A stretch of DNA of 7,733 nt from an uncultured Pseudorhodoferax sp. (GTDB lineage: Bacteria > Pseudomonadota > Gammaproteobacteria > Burkholderiales > Burkholderiaceae): assembly GCA_913776795.1 (NCBI GenBank), contig CAJYRH010000369.1:1-7733 (forward strand), given 5' to 3'. Numbering within the stretch: the first letter of the stretch is position 1; every line of letters starts with the position of its first letter. The translations under genes were made by a program, and so were the position numbers. The notes beneath the pieces were generated by a model, which saw only the letters and a list, made by a program, of their open reading frames with translations, was not told the DNA's origin and made no database searches. Shown in pieces: positions 1 through 7,733 of the stretch.

Positions 1-226
1 GCTTCTTCGCGCCTGTGGACCCACGCGAGCAGCTGCGCGTGCAGCAACTGCTGCAGGGCCTGGACCAGTGGCTGGACGAATGCGCAGACGCGGGCTTCGC
101 GCACCACGGCCAGCGGCAACGGGTCGGCGAAGCCCGCGTCTGCGCATTCGTCCAGCCACTGGTCCAGGCCCTGCAGCAGTTGCTGCACGCGCAGCTGCTC
201 GCGTGGGTCCACAGGCGCGAAAAAGC
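1..226. repeat. 100-bp near-perfect inverted repeat (fold-back) at the left edge
   Basis: Bases 1-100 are the reverse complement of 127-226, with 26 unpaired bases (101-126) between them. Base i pairs with base 227-i. I checked the outer 50 pairs and the apex individually; the rest matches on inspection. The only mismatch seen is at position 5 (c against a at 222). The inner arm (127-226) read on the minus strand is genuine RecC sequence ([12 protein letters not shown] ... DECADAGFA). The outer arm (1-100) encodes that same peptide on the plus strand, so it is the inverted copy. This is the geometry of a fold-back chimera at a contig end. A true inverted duplication is the alternative. Whether the repeat continues left of base 1 cannot be seen. 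Confidence 0.95.
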
Positions 227-2087
227 CTTGCAACAGCGCACGCAGGCGTTCGGCCCACTGCAGCGGCGGGGCCGGTGCGTTCAAGGCGGCGAGGGTCTCG
301 CCGAGCGCACGCAGCAGCGCGGCCAGCGGGCCCAGCGCGGCGGCGTCCAGCCCGCCGATCTCGTCGAAGGGCGCGATGCCCTCGAAGGCTTCGCCCTCGC
401 CGACCGCGAAGCCCAGCAGCATGCGCGAGAGGCCGAAGCGCCAGCTGTTGACCTCGCCAGCCGCGCCCAGCGACTGCTGCGCGCGCTGCGCGGCGTCCAG
501 GCCCCAGCGCACGCCCGCGCCGGCGATCCAGCGCTTGAGCTGGGGCAGGGCCTCGTCGTCCAGGCCGAATCGCGCGCGCAGCGCGCTGACCTCCAGCAGG
601 TCGAGCACGTCGCTCGCGGCGAAGCGGCTGTCGGGCAGCTGCAGCAGCAGTTCCAGCGCCACCAGCAGCGGCTCCTGGCCACGCCGGCCCTGGTCGGCCA
701 CGGTGTAGGGAACATGGCGGGCGTCGCCGCGTGGCAGGCGACCGAACACGGCCTCGATGTGCGGCGCGTAGGCGTCCACGTCGGGCAGCATCACGATCAC
801 GTCGCGTGGCTGCAACGTGGGGTCGGCATCGAAGCGCGCCAGCAGCTGGTCGTGCAGGACCTCGACCTCGCGCTGCGCAGAGTGCGTGCTGTGCATGCGC
901 AGCGAGAGGTCCTGCGCCGGGTCGACCACGGGCCAGCGCGCGCGGGTCTCGGCCAGCGGGCGCAGGTCGAGGATGTCGTCCTGCAGCTGCTGCAGCAGAC
1001 CGGCGGGCGCGGCGTCCTCGCTGAACAGGTCGATGCGGCCACTGCCGACGCCCGACCAGGCGGTGCGGTACTGGTCCGGCTGGTCGAAGCTGTCGATCAG
1101 GTGCAAATAGTCGCGCCCCTGCTTGCCCCAGGCAGCCAGCAGTGGATGGGCGTGCTGGTGCAGCGTGGCCTCGTCGAGCACGGCCGGCATGCCGGCGCGG
1201 CGGGCCTGGCGCCGGTAGGGGCCGCGCAGCAGGTCCTGGTCGGCCACGATGTCGGTCCAGTGGTGGCGGCAGGGGTTGTGCACGAACAGCATGACCTGGG
1301 CCACGCCCGCGATCGCGGCCAGCGCCTGCAGCGTCTGCGCGGGCAGGGCCGAGATGCCGAAGACCACCACGCGGCGGGGCAGGCCGGCCGGTGCCGGGCC
1401 GCTGTGCGCCTGCAATGCGGCGATGAAGCGCTGGTGCACGCCGGCGCGGCTGCCGGCCTGCCCGGCGGCGCCGGCGTCGGCGACCCGCGCGCGCCAGAGC
1501 TGGGCCTGCCAGCGCTGGTCGGCCGGCAGGGCGTGTTCGCCGCGGCGCAGGTGGCGCACCACGTCGCGCCCGTCCGCCCAGTCGGCCAGCCAGTCGGCAC
1601 GGTAGACCTGGTACTGGTCGAACAGGTCGGCCAGGCGCTGGGCCAGTTGGTGGCGTCTGCGCAGGTCGGCGTCGTCGGCCAGGAAGCGGGCCAGCGGCGC
1701 GAAGCCGGCCTGGTCCAGCAGGCCCGGCAGCAGCCGCATGAGGCGCCAGGTCAGCGGTGCCTCGTCCAGCGGCGAGCGTTCGGGCACGGTGCCGGTGCCC
1801 AGCACGGCGCGGTAGGCGCGCCACAGGAATTGCGCAGGCAGCTGCAGCTGTGTGGCGGCGGTGATGCCCAGGCCGCCGCCTGCAGGGTCGTCATGGTCGG
1901 CTGCCAGCGCGAGCTTGAGCCACTGCGCGATGCCATTGCTCTGCACGAGCACCACCTCGTTCTCCAGGGGCGCCAGCGGGTGGCGCCGCAGCCAGGCCAC
2001 CAGCAGCTGGCGCAGGTCTTCCGGCCGGTTGCCGTGCAGGACCATGAGGCCGGGTTGCAGGGAGGTGGGGTGAAAGGCGCTGGGCAT
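1..2087 (-). CDS. recC: RecC, exodeoxyribonuclease V (RecBCD) gamma subunit, N-terminal part, runs to window edge
   Basis: RecC is the Chi-recognising, non-catalytic subunit of the RecBCD helicase-nuclease, which resects double-strand breaks for RecA. The protein starts [20 protein letters not shown]. It then shows the RecC N-terminal block HGNRPEDL (residues 18-25), [15 protein letters not shown] near 47-61, [108 protein letters not shown] and [20 protein letters not shown]. All match recalled E. coli RecC in the same order. About 660 residues are RecC-like, against about 1,120 in the E. coli protein. Homology ends at [11 protein letters not shown], near position 100, where the frame enters the outer arm of an inverted repeat; the remaining translation ([13 protein letters not shown]...) is not RecC but stays open to the edge. 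An inner ATG at 2045 (residue 15) is an alternative start. Divergent from the gene at 2147, with 59 bases between them. Confidence 0.93.
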   Translation of the reverse strand, partial: MPSAFHPTSLQPGLMVLHGNRPEDLRQLLVAWLRRHPLAPLENEVVLVQSNGIAQWLKLALAADHDDPAGGGLGITAATQLQLPAQFLWRAYRAVLGTGTVPERSPLDEAPLTWRLMRLLPGLLDQAGFAPLARFLADDADLRRRHQLAQRLADLFDQYQVYRADWLADWADGRDVVRHLRRGEHALPADQRWQAQLWRARVADAGAAGQAGSRAGVHQRFIAALQAHSGPAPAGLPRRVVVFGISALPAQTLQALAAIAGVAQVMLFVHNPCRHHWTDIVADQDLLRGPYRRQARRAGMPAVLDEATLHQHAHPLLAAWGKQGRDYLHLIDSFDQPDQYRTAWSGVGSGRIDLFSEDAAPAGLLQQLQDDILDLRPLAETRARWPVVDPAQDLSLRMHSTHSAQREVEVLHDQLLARFDADPTLQPRDVIVMLPDVDAYAPHIEAVFGRLPRGDARHVPYTVADQGRRGQEPLLVALELLLQLPDSRFAASDVLDLLEVSALRARFGLDDEALPQLKRWIAGAGVRWGLDAAQRAQQSLGAAGEVNSWRFGLSRMLLGFAVGEGEAFEGIAPFDEIGGLDAAALGPLAALLRALGETLAALNAPAPPLQWAERLRALLQGFFAPVDPREQLRVQQLLQGLDQWLDECADAGFADPLPLAVVREARVCAFVQPLVQALQQLLHAQLLAWVHRREE

Positions 2088-2132
2088 GCAGGGCTGCGAT
2101 GCTAGCGCGCTGCGCTGCCATGGGGCGCTTTC

Positions 2133-2138
2133 TACAAT
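2133..2138 (+). promoter_or_regulatory. Probable -10 box of the homocysteine methyltransferase gene
   Basis: TACAAT is a five-of-six match to the sigma-70 -10 consensus and stands out in this GC-rich spacer. With a 17-base spacer the -35 position would be 2110-2115 (ctgcgc), which matches TTGACA poorly. Transcription would begin about 2144-2146, one to three bases before the ATG at 2147, so the mRNA would be leaderless or nearly so. This agrees with the lack of any Shine-Dalgarno sequence before that ATG. The call rests on the hexamer and its position only. Confidence 0.45.
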
Positions 2139-2146
2139 CGTCCCAC

Positions 2147-3229
<1,083 letters not shown>

Positions 3230-3250
3230 GACGCTGCGCGCCACGGGCTC

Positions 3251-3273
3251 GGCGCCCACCCGGCGCGGCGCCG
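3251..3273. terminator. Weak candidate hairpin in the convergent gap 3230-3312
   Basis: The 83-base gap between the convergent methyltransferase and aldolase genes holds GGCGCC at 3251-3256 and again at 3267-3272, forming a six- to seven-base stem with a ten-base loop. No T-tract follows on either strand, so it does not meet the usual intrinsic-terminator pattern. It could help termination in both directions, or it could be chance in GC-rich DNA. Nothing else recognisable lies in this gap. Confidence 0.2.
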
Positions 3274-3312
3274 CATGCAGGCCAGTGCAGCCGCCATGCC
3301 GCGCTCCCGGCG

Positions 3313-4119
3313 TCAGTACTTCAGCGTGACCGCCTCGGCATCCCGCCCCGCCACCGCCGCCTCGCGGAACGCCTTGGTGATGAGCCCCGTCGACACGGTC
3401 GCGAAGTACCGCGCCCCGATGGCCGCATGCTTCTCCTCGTCGTCCAGCGTCAGCCCCAGCGTGCCCGCGCACTTGCCGGCCGCCACCACGGCCTTGAGCG
3501 CGCGCGTGATCTCGGCCTGCACCTCGGCGCGGCGCCAGTCGTCGGCGTAGCCCATGGCGTGCGAGAGGTCGTTGGGACCGACGAAGACCGCGTCCACACC
3601 TTCCACTGCCGCGATGGCGCCGGCGTTGGCCACGGCCTCGGGCGTCTCCACCATCACGATCAGCGCGATGCCGGCGTTGCTGCGTTGTGCGTGCGTGCGG
3701 CCGCCGAAGGCGCCGTAGCCCGCCGCGCGCGTGCTGAACGCGCTGCCGCGCTCGCCCACGCCGGGGTAGCGCACGCGGCGCACCAGGTCGCGCGCATCGT
3801 CGGCCGTGTTGACCATGGGGATCTGCAGCGCGCCGGCGCCCATGTCGAGCACGCGTGCGATGTCGTGGCGCAGGCAGCGCACCACCGCCGGGATGCCGCT
3901 GGCGCGCGCGGCGCGCAGCATGTTCTCGGTGGTCTCCAGATCGGCGCTGCCGTGCTCGTTGTCGATGACCACGAAGTCGAAGCCCGCATACGCGCACATC
4001 TCCACGATGGCCGGGCTGGGCAGGCCGTTGAAGATGCCGCGCAGGCGCTGGCCGCTTTTCAGCAGCGCCGGCATGCGGTCGTCCAGGGGATGTCGGATGT
4101 CCATGGGTTGTCCAATCAT
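3313..4119 (-). CDS. HpcH/HpaI-family class II aldolase (2-oxoacid-forming)
   Basis: A 268-residue cytosolic TIM-barrel aldolase of the HpcH/HpaI family, which cleaves 2-oxo-4-hydroxy acids to pyruvate plus an aldehyde using a divalent metal. Expected residues are present: His56 in IDNEHGSAD, Arg81 in VVRCLRHD, Glu158 in VMVETPEAV and Asp184 in VFVGPNDLSHAMGY. The spacings (25, 77 and 26 residues) nearly equal those of His45, Arg70, Glu149 and Asp175 in E. coli HpaI. The glycine/arginine loop RYPGVGERGSAF (117-128) and AAGYGAF are also typical. Last gene of the minus-strand operon. Its ATG overlaps the preceding stop as ATGA. A second ATG at 4104 (MDIRHPLDD) aligns better with the usual MDI start of the family and has a weak GGA six bases upstream, so the protein may be 263 residues. 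Substrate unknown: sugar-acid (KDR or KDG type) and aromatic-pathway HpaI roles are both possible, and the neighbours favour a sugar acid or hydroxy acid. Confidence 0.92.
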   Translation of the reverse strand: MIGQPMDIRHPLDDRMPALLKSGQRLRGIFNGLPSPAIVEMCAYAGFDFVVIDNEHGSADLETTENMLRAARASGIPAVVRCLRHDIARVLDMGAGALQIPMVNTADDARDLVRRVRYPGVGERGSAFSTRAAGYGAFGGRTHAQRSNAGIALIVMVETPEAVANAGAIAAVEGVDAVFVGPNDLSHAMGYADDWRRAEVQAEITRALKAVVAAGKCAGTLGLTLDDEEKHAAIGARYFATVSTGLITKAFREAAVAGRDAEAVTLKY

Positions 4120-5135
4120 TCGATGGTGATGTTGTTGGCCTTGATCAGCTCGCCGAACTTGCGCGTCTCGTCCTGGATGAAGCTGCGAAAGCCCTGGGCC
4201 GTCATCGGCCTGGGCGTGAAGCCCTGGGCCGCCAGCCGGGCCTTGACGGGCGTCGATTCCAGCACGGCTACGACTTCCTTGTTCAGGTAGTCCACCACGT
4301 CGGCCGGCGTGCCGCTGGGCGCCAGCAGGCCCAGCCAGGTGACGGCCTCGAAGCCCGGCACGCCGGATTCGGCCAGCGTGGGCAGGTCGGGCTGCAGGTC
4401 GGTGCGCGCCAGGCTGGTCACGGCCAGGGCCCTGGCCTGGCCGTTCTTGGCGAAGGCCAGCGCGGTCGTCATGTTGTCGAACTGCATGTCGATCTGGTTG
4501 CCGGCCAGGTCGGTCAGCGACTGGCTGCTGCCCTTGTACGGGATGTGCACGGCTTTGCCGCCGATGCGGTTCAGGAACATCAACGTGGTCAGGTGCTGCG
4601 AGGTGCCGTTGCCGCTGGTGCCGTAGGAGATGGCGTCGGGCTTGGCCTTGATGGCCGCCACGAGCTCCTGCACCGTCCTGGCGCCGGACTTGTTGCCGGC
4701 CAGCAGCACCAGCGGCGTGCTGGCCAGCTGGGTGATGGGCGCGAAATCCTTGGCCACGTCGTACGGGAGCTTCTTGAGCAGGTGCGGGTTGACGGACAGC
4801 GCGGTCTGCGTGCCCAGCAGCAGCGTGGTGCCGTCGGGCTTGGCGCGCGCGACGAACTCGGTGCCGATGCCGCCGCCGGCGCCGGCCTTGTTGTCCACCA
4901 CGACGGCCGTGCCCCAGCGCTTGCCGAGTTCGTCGGCGACCAGGCGGCCGATGATGTCGGTGGCGCCGCCCGGTGCGAACGGCACGACGATGACGACGCG
5001 GCCGGTCTGCGGGTAGCCGGCAGGTTGCGCCTGGGCCGGCCCGGCGATGGCGGCGGCCAGGGCCAGGCCGAGCAGGGTGGCGCGGCGGGTGAGGGAGGAG
5101 GGTTGCATGGTGCGTGGATCTTTTCGGTTCTTCAT
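4116..5135 (-). CDS. Bug/TctC-family periplasmic solute-binding protein (operon copy nearest the aldolase)
   Basis: A secreted binding protein of the tripartite tricarboxylate receptor (Bug, TctC) family, whose members bind carboxylates, amino acids or related small acids in the periplasm. It has a signal peptide (SSLTRRATLLGLALAAAIAG, cleavage likely after AQA at about residue 37). Family motifs follow: VVIVVPFAPGGATDIIGRL, the VVDNKAGAGGGIGTEFVA strand-loop, PDGTTLLLGTQ, SYGTSGNGTSQHLT, IPYKGSSQSLTDLAGNQIDM and LPTLAESGVPGFEAVTW. From 5135 it has 339 residues. The ATG at 5108 (MQPSSLTRR) gives 330 and a more typical signal peptide, so the true start is undecided; the 5135 ATG overlaps the previous stop as ATGA. 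The gene overlaps the aldolase the same way. No TctA or TctB membrane partner is in the window, so it is either an orphan receptor or it shares a transporter encoded elsewhere. Confidence 0.94.
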   Translation of the reverse strand: MKNRKDPRTMQPSSLTRRATLLGLALAAAIAGPAQAQPAGYPQTGRVVIVVPFAPGGATDIIGRLVADELGKRWGTAVVVDNKAGAGGGIGTEFVARAKPDGTTLLLGTQTALSVNPHLLKKLPYDVAKDFAPITQLASTPLVLLAGNKSGARTVQELVAAIKAKPDAISYGTSGNGTSQHLTTLMFLNRIGGKAVHIPYKGSSQSLTDLAGNQIDMQFDNMTTALAFAKNGQARALAVTSLARTDLQPDLPTLAESGVPGFEAVTWLGLLAPSGTPADVVDYLNKEVVAVLESTPVKARLAAQGFTPRPMTAQGFRSFIQDETRKFGELIKANNITIE

Positions 5136-6130
5136 TCGGCCTGGATGCCCGCGTCGCGGATCACCTTGCCCCACTTGGCGACCTCGGCGCGCTGGAACTC
5201 GGCGAACGGCGCGGAGACGCGGCCGTCGGGCTCCACGCCCATGTTGCGCAACCGGGCCTGCACTTCGGGCGTGGCGACGATGGCGGCGACCTCGCGCGCC
5301 ACGCGGTCGACGATGGGTTGCGGCGTACCGGCGGGCGCGAACACGCCCTGCCACGACTGCATCTCGAAGCCCGTGACGCCAGCCTCGGCCAGCGAAGGCA
5401 CGCCCGGCAGGTCGGCCAGCCGCGCCTTGGACGTGACGCCCAGCACCTTCACGCGCTTGCCGTCGATCATCGGCCGGGCGGCGGCCACGGTCTCGAACAC
5501 CATGTCGATCTGGCCGCCGACCAGATCGACCATGGCCTGCGAGCCACCCTTGTAGATGATCTGGCGCAGCTGCGTGCCGGTCAGGCTCTGGTAGAGCTGG
5601 CCCGACAGGTGCTGCGAGGTGCCGGCGCCGGCCGTGCCGTAGGTTAGGCTGTCGGGCTTGGCCTTCAGTTCGGCGGTGATCTGCTGCACCGAGTCGAAGC
5701 GGCTGCCGGCGGGCACCACCAGCACGTTGCTGACCATGCCGACCAGGTTCACGGGCACGAAGTCCTTCACCGGGTCGTAGCCCAGGTTCTTGGAGAAGAA
5801 CGGGTTGACGGCGTGCGTGGTGATGGTGCCGCCCATGAAGGTGTAGCCGTCGGGCTGGGCGCGGGCCACGGCCTGCGTGCCCACGATGCCCGAGACGCCC
5901 GGGCGGTTCTCCACCACCACGGGCTGGTGCAGGCGCTCGCCCAGGTGCTGGGCGATCAGGCGGGCCACGCCGTCGGACACGCCGCCGGTGGAGAAGGGCA
6001 CGACGTAGCGGATCGGCTTGCTGGGCCATTCCCCCGCTTGTGCGGCCTGGGCGTTGGCGGCCAGCGGCAGCATGGCGGTGGTGGTGGCAAGCAGGGCGGC
6101 CGTGGCCAGCGTGCGGCGGTTGAACTTCAT
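5132..6130 (-). CDS. Bug/TctC-family periplasmic solute-binding protein (operon copy next to the regulator)
   Basis: A 332-residue secreted receptor of the Bug family and a diverged tandem paralog of the next gene. The signal peptide is MKFNRRTLATAALLATTTAM followed by LPLAANA, with cleavage likely after residue 27. Core motifs: IRYVVPFSTGGVSDGVARLI (40-59), VVVENRPGVSGIVGTQAVA, PDGYTFMGGTITTHAVNPFF, LTYGTAGAGTSQHLSGQLY, IIYKGGSQAMVDLVGGQIDM and VPSLAEAGVTGFEMQSWQG. The start at 6130 is set by a GGAGA Shine-Dalgarno seven bases upstream and by the signal peptide; the open frame upstream to 6256 has no family similarity and overlaps the regulator. It follows the LacI gene after 46 bases, and its stop overlaps the next gene's ATG. 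The two Bug proteins share the fold and several motifs but differ in ligand-loop residues (FSTGGVSD against FAPGGATD), so their ligands may differ. Confidence 0.95.
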   Translation of the reverse strand: MKFNRRTLATAALLATTTAMLPLAANAQAAQAGEWPSKPIRYVVPFSTGGVSDGVARLIAQHLGERLHQPVVVENRPGVSGIVGTQAVARAQPDGYTFMGGTITTHAVNPFFSKNLGYDPVKDFVPVNLVGMVSNVLVVPAGSRFDSVQQITAELKAKPDSLTYGTAGAGTSQHLSGQLYQSLTGTQLRQIIYKGGSQAMVDLVGGQIDMVFETVAAARPMIDGKRVKVLGVTSKARLADLPGVPSLAEAGVTGFEMQSWQGVFAPAGTPQPIVDRVAREVAAIVATPEVQARLRNMGVEPDGRVSAPFAEFQRAEVAKWGKVIRDAGIQAE

Positions 6131-6137
6131 CGGAATG

Positions 6138-6142
6138 TCTCC
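6138..6142 (-). promoter_or_regulatory. Shine-Dalgarno of the first Bug gene
   Basis: GGAGA on the minus strand, seven bases before the ATG at 6130. It is the only clear ribosome binding site in the operon and lies in its only real gap (6131-6176), where translation must restart instead of passing through an ATGA overlap. No convincing operator or promoter was seen in the same 46 bases. Confidence 0.7.
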
Positions 6143-6176
6143 AGAGTTTGAAAGATGGATCGGGATGCGGATGGCA

Positions 6177-7217
6177 TCAGGCGCGGGCCGCGCCGGGTGG
6201 ATCGCCCGGTGGCCGCACGGAGCGGCGCAGCACCAGTTCGCACGGCACGACCACATGGCGCGGCGGCGCGTCGCCGCGCATCTGCCCGTGCAGCAGCTCG
6301 ACGGTGGCGGCCACCATCTTCTCCACGCTCTGCACCACGGTGGTCAGCTGGTAGGCGCCCCAGGCGGCCTGGGGCACGTCGTCGAAGCCGACCACGCTCA
6401 CGTCCTCGGGCACGCGCAGCTGCAGTTCCTTGCGCAGCACGTCCATCGCGGCGATGGCCATGTGGTCGTTGGCCACGAACAGGGCGTCGGGCGCCGGCCC
6501 TTCGGCCGAGAACAGTGCGCGCGTGGCGGCCTGCGCACCTTCGAAGCTGTAGTCGCCCACGGCGCGGCGGTAGACCTTGCGGCCCGCCTCGGCCAGCGTC
6601 TCGTTGAAGCCGCGCTCGCGTTCCACGCTGGTGGACGAGCGCTCCAGCCCGGCGATGAAGGCGATGCGCTCGAACCCGCGGGCCAGCAGCAGCTCGGCCA
6701 CCATGGCGCCGCCGCGGCGGTTGTCCGAGGTGACCGCGTTGGTGCCGTAGCGCGCACTGGCGCTGGTGTCGGCCACGCGGTTGAACTGCACGATGGGCAC
6801 GCCCGACGCCGCGCAGCTGCTGGCAAGGCTGGGCGACAGCATGGTGGAGGCCAGCACGATGCCGTCGACCTGGTACTGCAGGATCTCGGCCATCACTTCG
6901 TCGGCCTCGTCCAGGTCGCTGATGAACATCAGCACGTGGTAGCCCTGCTTCTGCAGCTTCTGCGACAGGGTCTGGATCACAAGCGGGTAGAACTGGTTCT
7001 CCAGGTAGCTCATGACCAGCGCCACGATGCGACTTTGCCGCGTGATCAGGCTGCGCGCCATGGCGTTGGGCCGGTAGCCCAGCTGGGCGGCGGCGGCCAT
7101 CACCTTGGCGCGCGTCTCTTCCGACACGCTGGCGCCGGGCGTGAAGGTGCGGCTGACAGCCGACTGCGACACCTGCGCGAGGCGCGCGACCTCCTGGGCG
7201 GTGGCGCTGCTCTTCAT
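6177..7217 (-). CDS. LacI-family transcriptional regulator
   Basis: A 346-residue DNA-binding regulator with the LacI/GalR layout. The N-terminal helix-turn-helix is TAQEVARLAQVSQSAVSRTF (6-25), followed by SVSEETRAKVMAAAAQLGY (30-48) and the hinge helix RPNAMARSLITRQS (49-62), with the conserved Leu of the minor-groove contact. The periplasmic-binding-protein-like sensor domain begins at RIVALVMSYLENQFYPLVIQ (63-82) and includes VDGIVLAST (118-126), VTSDNRRGGAMVAELLLARG (162-181), FERIAFIAG (182-190), PDALFVANDHMAIAAMDVL (243-261) and VPEDVSVVGFDDVPQAAW (269-286). The start at 7217 forms an ATGA overlap with the SDR stop and places the HTH at the usual distance from the N-terminus; the frame upstream of it overlaps the SDR and is not LacI-like. 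It probably controls the operon that contains it, with an effector related to the Bug ligand. The operator is not visible and may lie upstream of the SDR, outside the window. Confidence 0.95.
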   Translation of the reverse strand: MKSSATAQEVARLAQVSQSAVSRTFTPGASVSEETRAKVMAAAAQLGYRPNAMARSLITRQSRIVALVMSYLENQFYPLVIQTLSQKLQKQGYHVLMFISDLDEADEVMAEILQYQVDGIVLASTMLSPSLASSCAASGVPIVQFNRVADTSASARYGTNAVTSDNRRGGAMVAELLLARGFERIAFIAGLERSSTSVERERGFNETLAEAGRKVYRRAVGDYSFEGAQAATRALFSAEGPAPDALFVANDHMAIAAMDVLRKELQLRVPEDVSVVGFDDVPQAAWGAYQLTTVVQSVEKMVAATVELLHGQMRGDAPPRHVVVPCELVLRRSVRPPGDPPGAARA

Positions 7218-7733
7218 GCCGCGGTCCAGCCGCCGTCCAGCATCAGCGCGCTGCCCGTCACCAGGCTGGACGCATCGCTGGCCAGGAACACGAACGCACC
7301 CATGGTCTCCTCGATCTGGCCCAGGCGGCCGAGCGCGATCTTCTCCAGCACCCACTGGCGAAAGCCCGCGTCCTCGAACATGCCACGGGTCATCTCGGTC
7401 TCGATGAAGGTGGGGCACACCGTGTTCACGCGGATGTTGGCGCGGCCCAGCTCCCAGGCCAGCGCCTTGGTCATGCCTTCCATGGCGTGCTTGCTGGCGC
7501 AGTACAGCGTGCGGCGCGGGCTGCCCACGTGGCCCATCTGCGAGGAGACGTTGATGATGGAGCCGGGCAGGCCGGCCGCGAGCAGGCCCTGCACCACGGT
7601 GCGGGCCACATAGAAAGCGGCCTTGACGTTGAGGTCGAGCACGGCATCGATGTCCTCGTCCTGCACATCGACCAGCGGCCTGGGGCGGTTGGTGCCGGCG
7701 TTGTTGACGAGGATCTGGAACGGCGCGCGCGCG
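7214..7733 (-). CDS. Short-chain dehydrogenase/reductase, C-terminal 172 residues (5' end beyond right edge)
   Basis: Classical SDR oxidoreductase, NAD(P)-dependent, cytosolic. In the visible part the NNAG motif is at 10-13, and the catalytic triad region is NVSSQMGHVGSPRRTLYCASK, with Ser64, Tyr77 and Lys81 (YxxxK, Ser to Tyr spacing 13). It is followed by GMTKALAWELGRANIRVNTV and a C-terminal LDGGWTAA, both typical of the classical family. The N-terminal TGxxxGxG cofactor loop, which would decide NAD or NADP use, lies outside the window. An internal Met at 7666 (in VQDED) is not the start, because the NNAG motif lies upstream of it in the same open frame. Its stop overlaps the LacI ATG as ATGA. 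In this setting it probably oxidises a hydroxyl of a sugar, sugar acid or hydroxy acid before the aldolase step; the exact substrate is not readable. Confidence 0.93.
   Translation of the reverse strand, partial: ARAPFQILVNNAGTNRPRPLVDVQDEDIDAVLDLNVKAAFYVARTVVQGLLAAGLPGSIINVSSQMGHVGSPRRTLYCASKHAMEGMTKALAWELGRANIRVNTVCPTFIETEMTRGMFEDAGFRQWVLEKIALGRLGQIEETMGAFVFLASDASSLVTGSALMLDGGWTAA

Noticed and set aside
1..226. Covalently closed hairpin telomere of a linear replicon
   Set aside because: The repeat lies inside a conserved housekeeping gene and copies its coding sequence; no telomere resolvase or related gene is visible.
15..2105. Long plus-strand ORF of 696 codons opposite recC
   Set aside because: It is the mirror of a GC-rich coding frame; apart from the first residues, which copy RecC through the fold-back, it has no recognisable domains and is Gln/Ala/Gly/Arg-rich as antisense frames are.
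4189..4230. Direct repeat AAGCCCTGGGCC, two copies 30 bases apart
   Set aside because: Both copies encode the same short peptide AQGF in the Bug protein; this is coding redundancy in GC-rich DNA with no further copies.
4116..6029. Apparent 637-residue fusion ending in a Bug protein
   Set aside because: The upstream 290 or so codons are the first Bug gene read in the wrong frame; the real gene begins at 5135 or 5108 with its own signal peptide.
6018..7613. Plus-strand ORF of 531 codons opposite the LacI regulator
   Set aside because: His/Gly/Ala-rich antisense frame with no domain signal; the LacI and SDR motifs on the minus strand explain the region.
7721..7733. Alternating CG run at the right edge
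   Set aside because: Short, in frame within the SDR (Ala-Arg-Ala-Pro), and common by composition; no evidence of a distinct element.

Overview
The window reads as chromosomal DNA from a GC-rich betaproteobacterium, most likely Burkholderiales and probably Comamonadaceae. The evidence is indirect: strong G/C preference at third codon positions, two periplasmic Bug-family binding proteins beside a LacI regulator, and a MetH homocysteine-methyltransferase module encoded as a stand-alone gene, which is the split-MetH arrangement known from this order.

Left part (1-2087, minus strand): the N-terminal half or more of recC, the gamma subunit of exonuclease V (RecBCD). The ORF starts at 2087 and is still open at the left edge. 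However, the first 226 bases form a near-perfect inverted repeat (1-100 against 127-226, 26-base spacer, one mismatch). RecC-like sequence stops at the repeat, so the left edge looks like a fold-back junction, either an assembly or library chimera or a real inverted duplication.

Middle (2147-3229, plus strand): a 360-residue zinc-dependent homocysteine S-methyltransferase module, transcribed divergently from recC. A good -10 box lies so close to the ATG that the mRNA is probably leaderless. An 11-residue in-frame insertion is encoded by a small imperfect palindrome with atypical codons. The rest of MetH (folate, cobalamin and reactivation modules) does not follow it.

Right part (7733 down to 3313, minus strand): an apparent five-gene catabolic operon in the order SDR dehydrogenase (5' end outside the window), LacI-family regulator, Bug binding protein, second Bug binding protein, HpcH/HpaI aldolase. 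Three of the four junctions are ATGA stop/start overlaps. The fourth is a 46-base gap with a clear Shine-Dalgarno. Together the genes suggest capture of a carboxylated substrate, oxidation by the SDR and retro-aldol cleavage to pyruvate or a similar 2-oxoacid, under control of the embedded LacI protein. The substrate cannot be read from the sequence. No tRNA, rRNA, CRISPR array, transposase or phage gene was seen.
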